Below are positions 35,494-46,544 of a DNA stretch of 64,000 nt, piece after piece. The notes under the pieces are model-generated. The model searched no databases and had not been told where the DNA came from. It saw only the letters and a list, made by a program, of their open reading frames with translations. Within the stretch, counting starts at the first letter, position 1, and each line of letters starts with the position of its first letter. Origin of the DNA: Enterovibrio nigricans DSM 22720 (GTDB lineage Bacteria > Pseudomonadota > Gammaproteobacteria > Enterobacterales > Vibrionaceae); NCBI RefSeq assembly GCF_900167155.1, contig NZ_FUXU01000009.1:35985-99984 (forward strand), in the 5' to 3' direction. The translations under genes and the position numbers were made by a program.

Positions 35494-35916
35494 ATGTTTC
35501 GATTGGTTACTCCAACGAAAGACAACGAACTTCAAGCGTACTACCACTTTAGGTGGAAGATGCTGCGTGAACCTTGGCGACAGCCGGAAGGCTCAGAACG
35601 TGATGCGTATGATGTGGGCTCACACCATCGTATGATCATTGACGCGAAAGGCGAGCCAATCGCTATCGGGCGCTTGTATATCAGCCCAGACAATGACGGC
35701 CAGATCCGCTATATGGCGGTGGCTCCGCAATACCGAGGTAAAGGCTTAGGCGCCTTGGTTCTCATGGCCTTAGAGTCGCTTGCGCGCCAAGAAGGTGCGA
35801 AACGTCTGGTATGTAACTCGCGCGAAGATGCGATTGGTTTCTACGGTTCCAATGGCTTTGTAAACCAAGGCGAACTGAGTGAGAGCGTGGCCCTGTGTGT
35901 CACCAGCAAATGCTAA
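35494..35916 (+). CDS. yiiD: YiiD N-terminal GNAT domain (frame-split gene, part 1)
   Basis: In E. coli and, as far as I know, Vibrio, YiiD is one protein with an N-terminal GNAT domain and a C-terminal hotdog thioesterase-like domain. This 140-residue frame covers the GNAT part: YYHFRWKMLR, YMAVAPQYRGKGLG (acetyl-CoA loop), NSREDAIGFY and GFVNQGEL. After the last motif it diverges (LSESVALCVTSKC) and stops. The sequence continuing the E. coli alignment lies in the -1 frame from about 35883. A one-base deletion near 35880-35885 explains the split. Confidence 0.8.
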   Translation: MFRLVTPTKDNELQAYYHFRWKMLREPWRQPEGSERDAYDVGSHHRMIIDAKGEPIAIGRLYISPDNDGQIRYMAVAPQYRGKGLGALVLMALESLARQEGAKRLVCNSREDAIGFYGSNGFVNQGELSESVALCVTSKC

Positions 35917-36437
35917 AACCTCTCGACCCCATGTCAGATGTGGTTCGTCGTCCTGAATGGTGTCAAGAACTGCAGCAACGTTGGCAACAGCAAATTCCGA
36001 TCAGTGACCAGATGGGTGTGCGAATTTCTCAATTCACGGGTTATCGCTTTGAAGTAGCAGCATTGCTCAATGCGAACCTTAATCCGCATCAATCCATGTT
36101 TGCAGGTAGTGTGTTCAGCATGGCGACACTTGCAGGATGGGGGATGGTGTGGTTGATGATGAAAGAACGTCAATTGTCGGCGAGCATTGTGTTGGCTGAC
36201 AGCCATATTCGTTATGGCCGACCAGTCACTGAACGTCCACGAGCTGCAGTATCGTTGGATAACTTGAGTGGCGATCTTGACCGCTTGGCCAGCGGCCGAA
36301 AAGCCCGAGTCAAATTAGAAGTGACCATTTATAGCGGTGAAGACGTAGCGGGTACCTTTGTTGGAACTTATGTGTTGTTGCCTGAAGCACAAGAGGATTC
36401 AGCCGTTTCGCAGACGCAGACGCTTCTTTTTGGCTGA
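35895..36437 (+). CDS. yiiD: YiiD C-terminal thioesterase-like domain (frame-split gene, part 2)
   Basis: This frame encodes the YiiD_C hotdog domain: WCQELQQRWQQQIPISDQMGV, HQSMFAGSVFSMATLAGWG, and ADSHIRYGRPVT, closely following E. coli YiiD. Homology begins before any good start: the residues PVCHQQMLKP read upstream into the first frame's end and align with the E. coli linker PIRHFLMIKP. Possible starts are GTG 35895, ATG 35910 or ATG 35931, none with a convincing ribosome site. It stops one base before the end of the convergent AsmA-like gene. Confidence 0.75.
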   Translation: MCHQQMLKPLDPMSDVVRRPEWCQELQQRWQQQIPISDQMGVRISQFTGYRFEVAALLNANLNPHQSMFAGSVFSMATLAGWGMVWLMMKERQLSASIVLADSHIRYGRPVTERPRAAVSLDNLSGDLDRLASGRKARVKLEVTIYSGEDVAGTFVGTYVLLPEAQEDSAVSQTQTLLFG

Positions 36438-36438
36438 C

Positions 36439-38331
36439 CTATTTCTTCGATACTTCCAAATCCGCCTCACCGGACACCAAATCCCAACGCCCTGACAGGT
36501 TCACGCTCTGGTTGTGTTCTTTTATCACAACGGGTGCCAGTGATATGCGCCCCCGATCAGCCTTTAGCTGGATGTTACTTATGGTTAATGGACGCTGATT
36601 TTGATTTTTTGCATTGTCTTGGTGTTGGAGTGCACTCAGCACACTTTGAGACAGTGATTGCCCGCTATCGGCATGCAGCCACAATCGGTGTGGTGTCGCC
36701 GTCAGTTCACCGCTCAGGCTATAGGCAAAGCTGTCTTCATTGTCTGCCAATCCGGAGAGGGAAAGCGCAATGTCGTGCTCTCCGTTGATTTCTATCGGCA
36801 GCGATAGCCATCGTGCGTAAATATCATTTGGAACGCTCAGTCCTGTCACGGTCACTTTCCACGGCACACTCTGTCGGGATAAATCGATGTGTGCTTTTGC
36901 GGCAAACTGTCCTTGTATAAATGACAAGGACAGCGGATCGATTTGCCAATTTCCCTTGTGACTTTCCATTGAGAAATAGGGTGACGAAACAGGGATGCGA
37001 TTGACGCTGGCACTGGCGGCGCTGGCCGACAGTTGGCCTTGCCATAGACCGGGTTTTCCTGCTTGCTTCAGCACCACATTTTGGCCGCGTAAGTTAAGCC
37101 CCACCACTTGGAGAGGGAAGCGTTTGTCCAAATACAGGACATTGGTGTGCTTCACGGTCATATTGTTCACGCGCACATCGTTCAGTTGTTGCAGGGCACT
37201 GAAGGTTGATTGCAAAATGGGGTCTTCAGCATTCAAGCTCATGCCACTAATCACGAGGTTGTTGAGTGACAGTGCGGTGGTATTGAGTTTACCGGCGAAT
37301 GATATAAACCCATCGTCTGCAATTTTGGTAGAAAACGCGTTGATATCAATGTCGTTTCCGTCCAGTGAAACATCGGACAGGATGTCAGTCATCACCCAGT
37401 CTTGGTAGCGGATTAAGCTCGCATTGAAGGATAACAGAGCATCGATATCCGCCAGCATTGGCTTGCCATGTTCTAAAACCAGACCTTGTAACGACGCGTT
37501 TAAATGTTCAACAGTAAATGTCTCAAAAGAGGCACTTATATCGAGCAGATCTAAACGCCGAAAAGACACCACATTGTTCTTCGTGAAGTCTTGCCATTGA
37601 TCTATGACGCGCTCCAGCGAACTTGAATACTCAAGCTGAGCATCACTGAGTGTCAACTGATGAAACAGCCATTGGCGAGAATCTGACAGTGTTGCGCTGC
37701 CGGTTATATTGCCCCATTGGCTATTAAACGAGATCCCCCATATTTCCCAACTCTCCTTGGCTCGTTCGCTATCAAGCAGCAAGTTGCTCATCGGCAGGCC
37801 GTCAATTTCCACTAACGGGGAAGAAAACAAAAATTGTCCCTGCCAATTTCCCCAAGGGGCGTCGCTATTTTCCCAATCGGTTAATTGAATTGCAGCGTCT
37901 TTAAAGGCCATGGAGGTACCTGAATAGCTGATATTATCCAGCGCTATATGCTCAATAGTTAATTGCGCGGGTAATGCATTGTGCCATTCATCAGTAACGT
38001 CAGCCCCTTTGATGACCACACTTCGTAACACGTTTTCACCCATCAGTGAAGACAGCGGGATGACTGTGATACTGACAGAGTTTGCCTGAAAATTGGCATG
38101 ATCTGGCTCGCTTTCAGCATGCGTTAATTCAGGGTGTATAAACGTTAACGTAAAGGGATGAGCAATGTCGTAGCGAAGTTCTTCAGCGGCCAGTTGGTAA
38201 GGAGAAATGGTACTGATGACGTGCTTGACCATCGTCAGGCCGTATTGGGTATGAAGCAGTGCAATGATGGTGAGCAAAGCCACCACAACGATGATGAAGA
38301 CAGAAGCAAACAACTTAGCGAGCAATCGCAT
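36439..38331 (-). CDS. AsmA-like inner-membrane-anchored protein
   Basis: The 630-residue protein has one N-terminal membrane helix (about 8-28) and a long periplasmic, beta-rich region typical of AsmA-family proteins, with a C-terminal AsmA-like repeat (IQLKADRGRISLAPVVIKEH). Related proteins are proposed bridges for phospholipid transport between membranes. Which AsmA subfamily it is I cannot say. It is convergent with the yiiD pieces with only one base between, and has no terminator of its own that I can see. Confidence 0.78.
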   Translation of the reverse strand: MRLLAKLFASVFIIVVVALLTIIALLHTQYGLTMVKHVISTISPYQLAAEELRYDIAHPFTLTFIHPELTHAESEPDHANFQANSVSITVIPLSSLMGENVLRSVVIKGADVTDEWHNALPAQLTIEHIALDNISYSGTSMAFKDAAIQLTDWENSDAPWGNWQGQFLFSSPLVEIDGLPMSNLLLDSERAKESWEIWGISFNSQWGNITGSATLSDSRQWLFHQLTLSDAQLEYSSSLERVIDQWQDFTKNNVVSFRRLDLLDISASFETFTVEHLNASLQGLVLEHGKPMLADIDALLSFNASLIRYQDWVMTDILSDVSLDGNDIDINAFSTKIADDGFISFAGKLNTTALSLNNLVISGMSLNAEDPILQSTFSALQQLNDVRVNNMTVKHTNVLYLDKRFPLQVVGLNLRGQNVVLKQAGKPGLWQGQLSASAASASVNRIPVSSPYFSMESHKGNWQIDPLSLSFIQGQFAAKAHIDLSRQSVPWKVTVTGLSVPNDIYARWLSLPIEINGEHDIALSLSGLADNEDSFAYSLSGELTATPHRLWLHADSGQSLSQSVLSALQHQDNAKNQNQRPLTISNIQLKADRGRISLAPVVIKEHNQSVNLSGRWDLVSGEADLEVSKK

Positions 38332-38493
38332 GGCGAGTCAGTCTCTTTTATACCCTGCTTGTCGGCCACAATGGGGGCGAATCAAAATGGGTAATCGGTA
38401 AGAGTAAGTGGCGTAGAGCCCCGTGTTTACATGAGGTTGGCTTAAAAAACACCATTATTCAAGAAGTAAACGAAGAGTGCGTGAAGCAAGATA

Positions 38494-38520
38494 AAGAAAA
38501 GCCCCCAGATGGGGGCTTTG
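38494..38520 (-). terminator. pckA terminator
   Basis: AAAGCCCCC/GGGGGCTTT stem with AGAT loop; the minus-strand 3' side is TTTTCTTT. Confidence 0.85.
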
Positions 38521-38543
38521 TCGTTTAATTCCACTCGCTGAAA

Positions 38544-40172
38544 TTACAGCTGAGGACCGGCTTGAACCAGTGACTGGCCTTCTGCAGTATCTGTGTATTT
38601 CTCAAAGTTCTTCACGAAGCGTTGAGCCAGATCTTCTGCTTTGCTTTCCCACTGAAGTGGGTCAACGTAGGTGTCACGTGGGTCAAGGATTTCTGGATCA
38701 ACACCAGGTAGCTTGGTAGGGACTTCTAGGTTGAACACAGGAATTTGTTTGGTCTCAGCTTTTTCAATTGAGCCATCCAAAATTGCATCGATGATCGCGC
38801 GCGTATCTTTGATAGAGATACGTTTGCCAGAACCATTCCAGCCAGTGTTTACAAGGTAAGCTTCCGCGTCGACAGCTTCCATACGCTTAACCAGTACTTC
38901 TGCATACTTGGTTGGGTGCAGCGTCAGGAACGCGTTACCGAAACAAGCGGAGAAGGTTGGTGTTGGCTCTGTGATGCCACGCTCAGTACCTGCCAATTTC
39001 GCGGTGAAGCCTGAGAGGAAATGGTACTTAGTTTGCTCTGGAGTCAGTTTAGACACTGGAGGCAGAACACCGAATGCGTCAGCAGACAGGAAGATAACCT
39101 TGTTCGCATGACCGCCTTTAGACACAGGCTTAACGATGTTTTCGATGTGGTAGATTGGGTAAGAAACACGGGTGTTTTCAGTCTTAGAGCCGTCATCGAA
39201 ATCGATAGAGCCATCGTTACGAACCGTTACGTTTTCCAACAGCGCATCACGACGGATTGCGTTGTAGATATCTGGCTCAGCTTCTTTAGATAGCTTGATG
39301 GTTTTCGCGTAGCAACCGCCTTCGAAGTTGAAGACACCGTTGTCATCCCAGCCGTGCTCGTCGTCACCGATCAGTGCACGTTTAGGATCAGTAGACAGCG
39401 TGGTTTTACCGGTACCAGACAGACCGAAGAAGACAGCAACGTCACCTTCTTTGCCCATGTTTGCAGAACAGTGCATGGATGCAATGTCTTTCAGCGGAAG
39501 GAAGTAGTTCATCATTGCGAACATACCTTTCTTCATTTCGCCGCCGTACCAAGTGCCGCCAATCAGCTGCATGCGCTCAGTTAGGTTAAAGACAGTGAAG
39601 TTTTCAGAGTTCAGACCATGCTCTTCCCACTTCTCATTCACGCATTTTGCGCCGTTCATGACCACAAAATCAGGCTCGAAGTTTTCCAGCTCTTCTTCTG
39701 TTGGGCGGATGAACATGTTTTTCACAAAGTGCGCTTGCCACGCAACTTCTGTGACAACGCGAATGCTTAGGCGGGTATCAGGGTTCGCACCACAGAATCC
39801 GTCAATCACAAACAGACGTTTGCCAGACAGTTGTGCGGTAACAAGGGCTTTGAGATCATCCCATACGTGCTGGTCGATTGGCTTGTTATCATTCTTGCCT
39901 TGATCCGACCACCACATGGTGTCGCGTGTAGTGTCATCGCGCACTATGTATTTGTCTTTCGGTGAGCGACCAGTAAAGATACCAGTATCTACAGACACTG
40001 CACCAAGCTCGGTAACAGTCCCTCTTTCGTAGCCTTCTAGTTCTGGTTTGGTTTCTTCTGTGAAAAGTTGTTCGTATGTAGGGTTACGTACAATCTCTTT
40101 TACATTGAAAAGACCGTGCTTTGACAAATCCATATTATTTGCAACCTTTTTCTCGACGTTCATGACAGTCAT
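38544..40172 (-). CDS. pckA: ATP-dependent phosphoenolpyruvate carboxykinase
   Basis: PckA converts oxaloacetate and ATP to phosphoenolpyruvate and carbon dioxide for gluconeogenesis. The 542-residue protein has the FTGRSPKDK segment, the PCK-specific P-loop [11 protein letters not shown], the metal/ATP motif [10 protein letters not shown], and the GERGITEP-like region ([10 protein letters not shown]). The start ATG at 40172 follows AAGGAG. Confidence 0.98.
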   Translation of the reverse strand: MTVMNVEKKVANNMDLSKHGLFNVKEIVRNPTYEQLFTEETKPELEGYERGTVTELGAVSVDTGIFTGRSPKDKYIVRDDTTRDTMWWSDQGKNDNKPIDQHVWDDLKALVTAQLSGKRLFVIDGFCGANPDTRLSIRVVTEVAWQAHFVKNMFIRPTEEELENFEPDFVVMNGAKCVNEKWEEHGLNSENFTVFNLTERMQLIGGTWYGGEMKKGMFAMMNYFLPLKDIASMHCSANMGKEGDVAVFFGLSGTGKTTLSTDPKRALIGDDEHGWDDNGVFNFEGGCYAKTIKLSKEAEPDIYNAIRRDALLENVTVRNDGSIDFDDGSKTENTRVSYPIYHIENIVKPVSKGGHANKVIFLSADAFGVLPPVSKLTPEQTKYHFLSGFTAKLAGTERGITEPTPTFSACFGNAFLTLHPTKYAEVLVKRMEAVDAEAYLVNTGWNGSGKRISIKDTRAIIDAILDGSIEKAETKQIPVFNLEVPTKLPGVDPEILDPRDTYVDPLQWESKAEDLAQRFVKNFEKYTDTAEGQSLVQAGPQL

Positions 40173-40482
40173 AGGTGCTCCTTGGGTAAGATGTAATTAA
40201 CTGTCGTCCATGCTAGCAACCTGAACTCGGCAATTCAGGGATTCAATTCAAAAAATAACCACAAACAATTTAAGGGAATGTAATTCTCTTTTCCGTTGTG
40301 TCTTTTTAATATTACCGCCTTGTTGCGCAGTTGTGCCACACTATATTGGTTATTATTTGTACAAAATTAAGCAGTTACAATTCAGCGTAGCTTTTGTGGG
40401 AAAATTGGGCAAATAAATAAAAAAACCGGCACAGAGGCCGGTTTTTGTGGGTTTTTTGAGCGTTATTTAATAAAGAAAATTA
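40173..40482. promoter_or_regulatory. pckA-hslO intergenic region
   Basis: About 310 bases between two minus-strand genes. The left part holds the hslO terminator (40419-40446); the rest is AT-rich and must carry the pckA promoter, but I could not identify one hexamer pair over others. No gene seen. Confidence 0.5.
40419..40446 (-). terminator. hslO terminator
   Basis: ACCGGC/GCCGGT stem with a 6-nt loop; seven A on the left give a minus-strand T-run. Confidence 0.8.
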
Positions 40483-41358
40483 TTAATGCACTGTGCCTGA
40501 TGATGGCCCGTTTTGCTCGTAAATGGATGAAATATCTAAAGAATCAAACTCATAATCGGTGCCGCAGTAGTCACAGTGAAGTTTGATATTTCCGGTCTCT
40601 TCGACCATTTTTTCAATTTCTTGGCGTTCGATAGCAGCAATCGCAGATGCGCTGCGCTCGCGGGAGCATGAACACTTAAATGTGACTGTTTTAGGCTCGT
40701 ACACTTTTACATTTTCTTGGTGATACAAACGGTATAACACTTCTTCAGCGTCCAAATTGAACAGTTCTTCGTTCTTCACTGTCTCTGTCAATTGTGCCAA
40801 ATGATCGAAATCTGTGTCGCTACCCATACCATCTGGAAGGATCTGAAGCAGCATACCAGCGGCTCTGTCTTGACCGTCTACATCTCCTGTGCGAAGCCAT
40901 AAACGTGTCTTCAATTGCTCAGAGCGCGCGAAGTAATCTTCCAAGCATGCTTCAAGCGTATCAGCTTCTAGGCCGACGATGCCTTGGTAACGTTCACCTT
41001 GTTCAGGCTCAATGGTGATCACAATGTGGCCTTTACCCATTAGCTCTGGCAATGTGCCTTCGCTCGGGAGGCTGTCATTCCAACGTGCTGTACCACGAAG
41101 CACTTGATTGTGATTACCGTTGATCACGACCAGTGATACTGGGCCATCACCTTGAAGTTGGACGGTAATGCTACCTTCAAACTTCAGAGTGGCTGTTAGC
41201 AGGCTTGTGACTGTCATCAGTTCGCCCAAAAGGCGTTTCACAGGTGCAGGGTAGTCTTTACTACCTGTCAGCTGTTGGTATGAATCAGAAAGTTGAACCA
41301 GTTCGCCGCGTACAGAGACGCCATCGAACAAGTAACGGTGCAGACTATCTTGTGCCAT
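40483..41358 (-). CDS. hslO: Redox-regulated chaperone Hsp33
   Basis: Hsp33 is a holdase activated by oxidative unfolding. The 291-residue protein has the zinc redox switch CxC at Cys229/231 and CxxC at Cys262/265. The N-terminal [10 protein letters not shown] start of the core domain and the YFARSEQL segment are typical. It is downstream of hslR by 18 bases on the same strand and begins at an ATG after GGAG. Confidence 0.97.
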   Translation of the reverse strand: MAQDSLHRYLFDGVSVRGELVQLSDSYQQLTGSKDYPAPVKRLLGELMTVTSLLTATLKFEGSITVQLQGDGPVSLVVINGNHNQVLRGTARWNDSLPSEGTLPELMGKGHIVITIEPEQGERYQGIVGLEADTLEACLEDYFARSEQLKTRLWLRTGDVDGQDRAAGMLLQILPDGMGSDTDFDHLAQLTETVKNEELFNLDAEEVLYRLYHQENVKVYEPKTVTFKCSCSRERSASAIAAIERQEIEKMVEETGNIKLHCDYCGTDYEFDSLDISSIYEQNGPSSGTVH

Positions 41359-41376
41359 GGGATAACTTCTCCGGCG

Positions 41377-41787
41377 TTAATCGTTACTGTTTCTAAATTT
41401 TATAATATCGCGTCGCTGCTTTTTATCAGGACGACGATCTGGACTTGGGTTGTGTGCGTGAAGCTGACGTTCGACGCTGCGTTGTTCTCTTCGCGTCACA
41501 CTTGCTTCTGTTTCTCTGTAGAGTGTTTGTGCTTCTGGGGCCCCACGGCGTTGCTCGCTGAGCTTCTCGATGATCACGACTTTTTCTTCAAAGCCCAATC
41601 TCAATTTGACTTCAGCGCCTAACTCAACAATTTTGCTTGGCTTTGAACGGTGGCCGTTGTAGTGCACTTTTCCGCCATCGATCATGTTTCTGGCAAGCGT
41701 ACGCGTTTTATAAAAACGTGCAGCCCAAAGCCATTTATCTAGCCTTATCTGCAAATTTTGGTCAGTTTTCCCGAGTTTGGAACCCAC
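41377..41787 (-). CDS. hslR: Ribosome-associated heat-shock protein Hsp15
   Basis: Hsp15 rescues stalled 50S subunits carrying nascent-chain tRNA. The 136-residue protein has an N-terminal S4 RNA-binding domain (RLDKWLWAARFYKTRTLA, GGKVHYNGHRSKPSK) and a basic C-terminal tail (DRRPDKKQRRDIIKF). Start is GTG at 41787 after AGAGAGG. It forms an operon with hslO. Confidence 0.96.
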   Translation of the reverse strand: MGSKLGKTDQNLQIRLDKWLWAARFYKTRTLARNMIDGGKVHYNGHRSKPSKIVELGAEVKLRLGFEEKVVIIEKLSEQRRGAPEAQTLYRETEASVTRREQRSVERQLHAHNPSPDRRPDKKQRRDIIKFRNSND

Positions 41788-42055
41788 AAAATACCTCTCT
41801 ACCGTATGGTGGCTAAACTTATCACGTATTACTTAATACGATCAGCATCACAATTAGGGGTCTTATATGGTGTTTTCACGTCTAACTTTCAAGCTGAATT
41901 GGAATTATTAACCCAAAAATAAGCTCCTACTTATCGGCAAGTGCAGATAAAAAGGGTAAATTGGAGAGTCCAGCAACTGAATATTTTTTATAGATATAAA
42001 CTTCAGTTATTCGCTGAGTGACTTTGGAAAGTCGACTTATAAGAACAGGAACAGC

Positions 42056-42958
42056 ATGTTTTCGAATTTTGGGATTTCGCGTTTGGCAAATATAGCGCAA
42101 CCACAACTAGGGAAAGATTTTCATGTCTACCTATCAAAATGGGTAGCTCGTCTGTTGATTCTGTTTTTAGCTTGGACGCTGGGGCGACTTCTTTGGGTAT
42201 GGTTTGAACCGACCTCTGTGGAAGCAAACTCACAACCAACAGCCTTTGTCGCATCCACAAACACAACTCCCGCCTATCATATCGACCAATTGGCTCTTCA
42301 TCAGTTCTTTGGAGAGTTCAATGCAAAATCGGCTCCGATTGAGCCTAAACCTCAACCAGTGGTTGAAGCACCCAAAACCAAGCTAAATTTAACATTGGTC
42401 GGTTTGGTGGCCAGTTCAGAGCCCGAGCGAGGACTTGCGGTTATCGCCAATCGTGGTTCGCAGAAAACCTATGGCATTGGTGAGCCTATCGAAGGAACGC
42501 GCGTTACTCTCAGACAAGTGCTGAATGATCGCGTCATATTACGAAACAATGGCAGAGATGAAGCACTGATGCTGGCGGGCGTTGATTACAACCAGCCCAA
42601 CAAAGCACCGGTGAGGAAAGCGCCAGCGCAACAGCGAGCTTCTTCTGGTGATTCGGATTTAAGCGCGATCAAAGCAGAAATCATGAATAACCCCCAAGCC
42701 TTATTGAAGTACCTCACGCTGTCGCGCGAGCAAAACGAAACAGGGCTTATTGGCTATCGAATAGGGCCAGGGAGCGACAGTCGACTATTTACGGATGCTG
42801 GGCTTCAAACGGGTGACATCGCCGTAGGCATTAACGGTGCCGATTTGACCAATCCAGCAGAGATGAATCGCATCTGGCAAAGTTTGTCAGATGCATCGGA
42901 AATTAGCCTAACCGTTCAACGTGGCGGTCAGTTGCACGAAATCTATATCAGTCTGTAA
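42056..42958 (+). CDS. gspC: Type II secretion protein GspC
   Basis: GspC links the inner-membrane platform to the secretin and selects substrates. The 300-residue protein has one N-terminal membrane helix (about 29-50), the HR domain (LTLVGLVASSEPERGLAVI, about 118-180) that contacts GspD, and a C-terminal PDZ domain (about 215-300). It is the first gene of a 12-gene operon running to gspN. The 268-base gap to hslR upstream must carry the operon promoter. Confidence 0.95.
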   Translation: MFSNFGISRLANIAQPQLGKDFHVYLSKWVARLLILFLAWTLGRLLWVWFEPTSVEANSQPTAFVASTNTTPAYHIDQLALHQFFGEFNAKSAPIEPKPQPVVEAPKTKLNLTLVGLVASSEPERGLAVIANRGSQKTYGIGEPIEGTRVTLRQVLNDRVILRNNGRDEALMLAGVDYNQPNKAPVRKAPAQQRASSGDSDLSAIKAEIMNNPQALLKYLTLSREQNETGLIGYRIGPGSDSRLFTDAGLQTGDIAVGINGADLTNPAEMNRIWQSLSDASEISLTVQRGGQLHEIYISL

Positions 42959-42982
42959 TGAAGACTGGGGACGGAGAATACA

Positions 42983-45001
42983 GTGAAAAACGGTAAGAAA
43001 CGGAATGCTTGGCTCATAGCCGGTGTGCTTACCATGCAGAGCGTAGGAGCTTGGGCTGCGGAATTTAGCGCAAGTTTCAAAGGCACTGACATGCAAGAGT
43101 TCATTGAGATTGTCGGACGCAATCTAGAGAAAACCATCATTGTTGACCCTGCTGTTCGCGGGAAGGTCAATGTGCGTAGCTATGACGTGCTCAACGAAGA
43201 GCAGTATTACCAGTTTTTCCTCAATGTCCTCGAAGTCTATGGCTTCGCAGTGGTAGAGATGGAAAATGGCGTGTTGAAAGTGGTGAGAGATAAGGATGCT
43301 AAGCAATCTGCGATTCCCGTTGTAGGGAATAACTCGATTGAAGGCGATGCCATTATCACGCGTGTTGTCTCTGTGAAGAACGTGACGGTCCGTGAATTGT
43401 CTCCACTGCTTCGCCAACTGATTGATAACGCGGGGGCGGGTAATGTGGTGCATTACGACCCTGCTAACGTGATTATGATCACCGGTAATGCAGCAGTGGT
43501 TAATCGCTTGGCCAATATCATCGAACGTGTCGATCAGGCGGGTGACACGGAAGTTGAGATCGTGAATCTCAAACACGCGTCAGCATCTGAAATGGTGCGT
43601 ATCGTGGAATCTTTGCATAAGCAATCTGACGGTAAAAATGTTCCGGCCTTGCTTCAACCAAGTTTTGTGGCGGATGAGCGCACCAACTCAGTGTTGATCT
43701 CCGGTGAGCCTCAGGTTCGCGAACGTATCCGTAAATTGATTTCTCAACTCGATCGTGAAATGGCGACCATTGGTAACAACCGTGTGGTTTATCTTCGCTA
43801 TGCCAAAGCTGAAGAAGTTGTTGAAGTGCTGCAGGGTGTGTCGGAAAACCTGGTGGCGGAAAAACAAGGAGGCCAGCGTCAAGCCAGTGCAGCAACATCG
43901 GGTGGCGATGTGAAAATTTCCGCGCACAAAGGCACTAACGCACTGGTGATTACCGCTCCGCCAGACATCATGCGCGCGTTGGAAAGCGTGATTGCACAGC
44001 TCGATATTCGCCGGGCGCAGGTTCTGATTGAGGCCATGATTGTGGAAATGTCGGAAAGTGACGGTGCAAATTTGGGCATTCAATGGGGTTCTCTGGATGG
44101 TGGTGGCATTCAGTTTGGTAATACGGGTGTACCAATCACCAATTATCTGGCGGCGCAGGAAGAGGCCAAAGATACGACTACGACGGAGTCTCGTTTCGAC
44201 AATAACAACAATCTAGTGCAAGTCCCGATTACTGAATCGGGTGATCCAACAGCGATTGCCGAAGTGCTTGGCGGTGTGAGCGGCCTAGCAGCAGGTATTG
44301 TCTTAGGCGACTGGACAGCATTGGTAACGGCAGTGTCGACCAACAGTGATTCCAACATTTTGTCTTCGCCAAGTTTGATGGTGCTGGACAATGAAGAAGC
44401 CTCTTTTATCGTGGGTGAAGAAGTGCCCGTCGTGACAGGTTCTGCAACTGGGTCGAACAATGACAACCCGTTCCAGACGGTGGAGCGTAAAGACGTGGGT
44501 ATCAAGTTGAAAGTGACGCCACAAATCAATGAGGGCGACTCAGTTCAACTCAGCATCGAACAAGAGATTTCCAATGTATTGGGTGCCAGTGGTGCGGTCG
44601 ATATTCGATTTGGTAAGCGCCAGCTAACGACCTCAGTTCTGGCTGCGGATCAGCAAATGATTGTGCTAAGTGGTTTGATTGATGAGCAAACCAATGAGAG
44701 CGAGCAGAAAGTCCCAATACTGGGTGATATTCCACTGCTGGGGCATCTGTTTAAATCCACGTCCTCGGGCAAAACCAAGCGAAACCTGATGTTGTTTATC
44801 AAGCCGACGATCATTCGTACGGGATTGACAGCAGACGGTATTACCCAGCGAAAATATAACTACATCCGTGCTGAGCAGATCTACCGTGCTCAAGAAGAAG
44901 TGAAGCTGATGCCAGGCGTGACGACACCCGTTCTTCCAGAATACGGTGCGGATTTATCTATGCCTGCTGAAATTCGCGCAATCATGGCGGAATTGAGGTA
45001 A
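42983..45001 (+). CDS. gspD: Type II secretin GspD
   Basis: GspD forms the outer-membrane channel. The 672-residue protein has a signal peptide (cleavage after about residue 25, GAWA), N0 ([19 protein letters not shown]), N1-N3 KH-like domains and the secretin domain with VPVVTG gate and the [14 protein letters not shown] signature. Start is GTG at 42983 after CGGAG. No S-domain lipobox is seen, so pilotin use follows the Vibrio type. Confidence 0.96.
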   Translation: MKNGKKRNAWLIAGVLTMQSVGAWAAEFSASFKGTDMQEFIEIVGRNLEKTIIVDPAVRGKVNVRSYDVLNEEQYYQFFLNVLEVYGFAVVEMENGVLKVVRDKDAKQSAIPVVGNNSIEGDAIITRVVSVKNVTVRELSPLLRQLIDNAGAGNVVHYDPANVIMITGNAAVVNRLANIIERVDQAGDTEVEIVNLKHASASEMVRIVESLHKQSDGKNVPALLQPSFVADERTNSVLISGEPQVRERIRKLISQLDREMATIGNNRVVYLRYAKAEEVVEVLQGVSENLVAEKQGGQRQASAATSGGDVKISAHKGTNALVITAPPDIMRALESVIAQLDIRRAQVLIEAMIVEMSESDGANLGIQWGSLDGGGIQFGNTGVPITNYLAAQEEAKDTTTTESRFDNNNNLVQVPITESGDPTAIAEVLGGVSGLAAGIVLGDWTALVTAVSTNSDSNILSSPSLMVLDNEEASFIVGEEVPVVTGSATGSNNDNPFQTVERKDVGIKLKVTPQINEGDSVQLSIEQEISNVLGASGAVDIRFGKRQLTTSVLAADQQMIVLSGLIDEQTNESEQKVPILGDIPLLGHLFKSTSSGKTKRNLMLFIKPTIIRTGLTADGITQRKYNYIRAEQIYRAQEEVKLMPGVTTPVLPEYGADLSMPAEIRAIMAELR

Positions 45002-45008
45002 TCGCAGT

Positions 45009-46544
45009 ATGGATACGCAACTGAACGAGTCAGACGTCGACATCGTGCAGGATATCGAGCAAGAGCTTCCGCTCAATACAACCCGCTTGCCGTTTGGTTT
45101 TGCAAAACGGCATGGGGTGGTCGTTGAGCGCACAGAACAAGGTTATTTGCTCTATTATCGCGATCAACCTAAGCCAGCGGTATTGGCAGAAGTAAGGCGT
45201 GTCTTGGGACGCGCTTTTACGCCAATTAAACTGATGGCTGATGAGTTTGATCCCAAGCTGACGCAACTCTACCAACGAGACTCGTCTGAAGCGCAGCAAT
45301 TGATGGAAGACATTGGCGCGGATAGTGATGACTTCTTTGCTTTGGCAGAAGAGTTGCCACAAAGCGAAGATTTGCTGGAATCGGAAGATGATGCGCCAAT
45401 CATCAAATTGATTAATGCCATGTTGGGTGAAGCAATCAAAGAAACGGCATCGGACATTCACATCGAAACGTTTGAGAAAAGTCTGTCTATCCGATTCCGT
45501 GTTGATGGTGTATTGCGGGAGGTGTTAAGCCCAAGCCGCAAGCTCGCGCCGCTTTTGGTTTCACGTATTAAGGTTATGGCACGTCTCGATATTGCAGAAA
45601 AACGAGTACCTCAGGACGGCCGTATTTCGTTGCGCATAGGTGGCCGAGCGGTCGATGTGCGTGTGTCCACCATGCCTTCGTCTCACGGTGAACGTGTGGT
45701 GCTTCGCCTTCTGGATAAAAACGCGACCCAACTGGATTTGGAAAGCCTGGGCATGACGCGTTCAGTCCATGACAACTTCCAGGTACTGATTAAACGCCCA
45801 CACGGCATCTTGCTGGTAACGGGGCCGACGGGCTCAGGTAAATCCACCACGCTTTATGCGGGGCTGACTGAGCTTAACAGCTCAGAACGCAATATTCTGA
45901 CGGTTGAAGACCCAATTGAATTTGATATTGACGGTATCGGTCAGACGCAGGTCAACACCAAAGTCGATATGACATTTGCCCGAGGCTTGCGCGCTATTTT
46001 GCGTCAGGATCCTGATGTGGTGATGGTGGGTGAGATCCGTGATTTGGAAACTGCACAAATCGCAGTTCAAGCCTCACTGACGGGCCACTTGGTGATGTCC
46101 ACTTTACACACCAATACGGCGGTCGGTGCCGTGACCCGTTTGCGTGATATGGGCATTGAGCCTTTCCTCGTTTCGTCATCGCTTTTAGGCGTACTAGCAC
46201 AGCGATTGATTCGCACCTTGTGCCCAACATGTAAAGAACCGTACGAGGCTGATACTCAGAGTAAAGCCTGGTTTGATATGACCGAAGATGAACCGTTAAC
46301 ACTTTATCGTGCGACAGGCTGCCAAGCCTGTAATCACAAAGGTTATCGTGGCCGAACGGGTATTCACGAGCTGCTTGTTGTGGACACCCAAGTTCAAGAA
46401 TTGATCCATAACGAAGCTGGTGAGCAAGCCATTGAGCGCTATATTCGCCAAACGACACCGAGCATTCGGGCGGATGGCCTGTCCAAAGTCCGAGCGGGAC
46501 AGACGACGCTTGAGGAAGTCTTGCGTGTGACGCGGGAGGGCTGA
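45009..46544 (+). CDS. gspE: Type II secretion ATPase GspE
   Basis: GspE is the hexameric cytoplasmic ATPase. The 511-residue protein has Walker [10 protein letters not shown], Walker [17 protein letters not shown], the Asp box, the His box (STLHTN) and the tetracysteine zinc motif (CPTCKEP, then CQACNHKG) in the C-terminal domain. Its stop overlaps the gspF start (TGATG). Confidence 0.97.
   Translation: MDTQLNESDVDIVQDIEQELPLNTTRLPFGFAKRHGVVVERTEQGYLLYYRDQPKPAVLAEVRRVLGRAFTPIKLMADEFDPKLTQLYQRDSSEAQQLMEDIGADSDDFFALAEELPQSEDLLESEDDAPIIKLINAMLGEAIKETASDIHIETFEKSLSIRFRVDGVLREVLSPSRKLAPLLVSRIKVMARLDIAEKRVPQDGRISLRIGGRAVDVRVSTMPSSHGERVVLRLLDKNATQLDLESLGMTRSVHDNFQVLIKRPHGILLVTGPTGSGKSTTLYAGLTELNSSERNILTVEDPIEFDIDGIGQTQVNTKVDMTFARGLRAILRQDPDVVMVGEIRDLETAQIAVQASLTGHLVMSTLHTNTAVGAVTRLRDMGIEPFLVSSSLLGVLAQRLIRTLCPTCKEPYEADTQSKAWFDMTEDEPLTLYRATGCQACNHKGYRGRTGIHELLVVDTQVQELIHNEAGEQAIERYIRQTTPSIRADGLSKVRAGQTTLEEVLRVTREG

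Noticed and set aside
35870..35920. Programmed -1 ribosomal frameshift in yiiD
   Set aside because: No X-XXY-YYZ slippery sequence or downstream pseudoknot is visible; mutation, assembly error or natural split is more likely.
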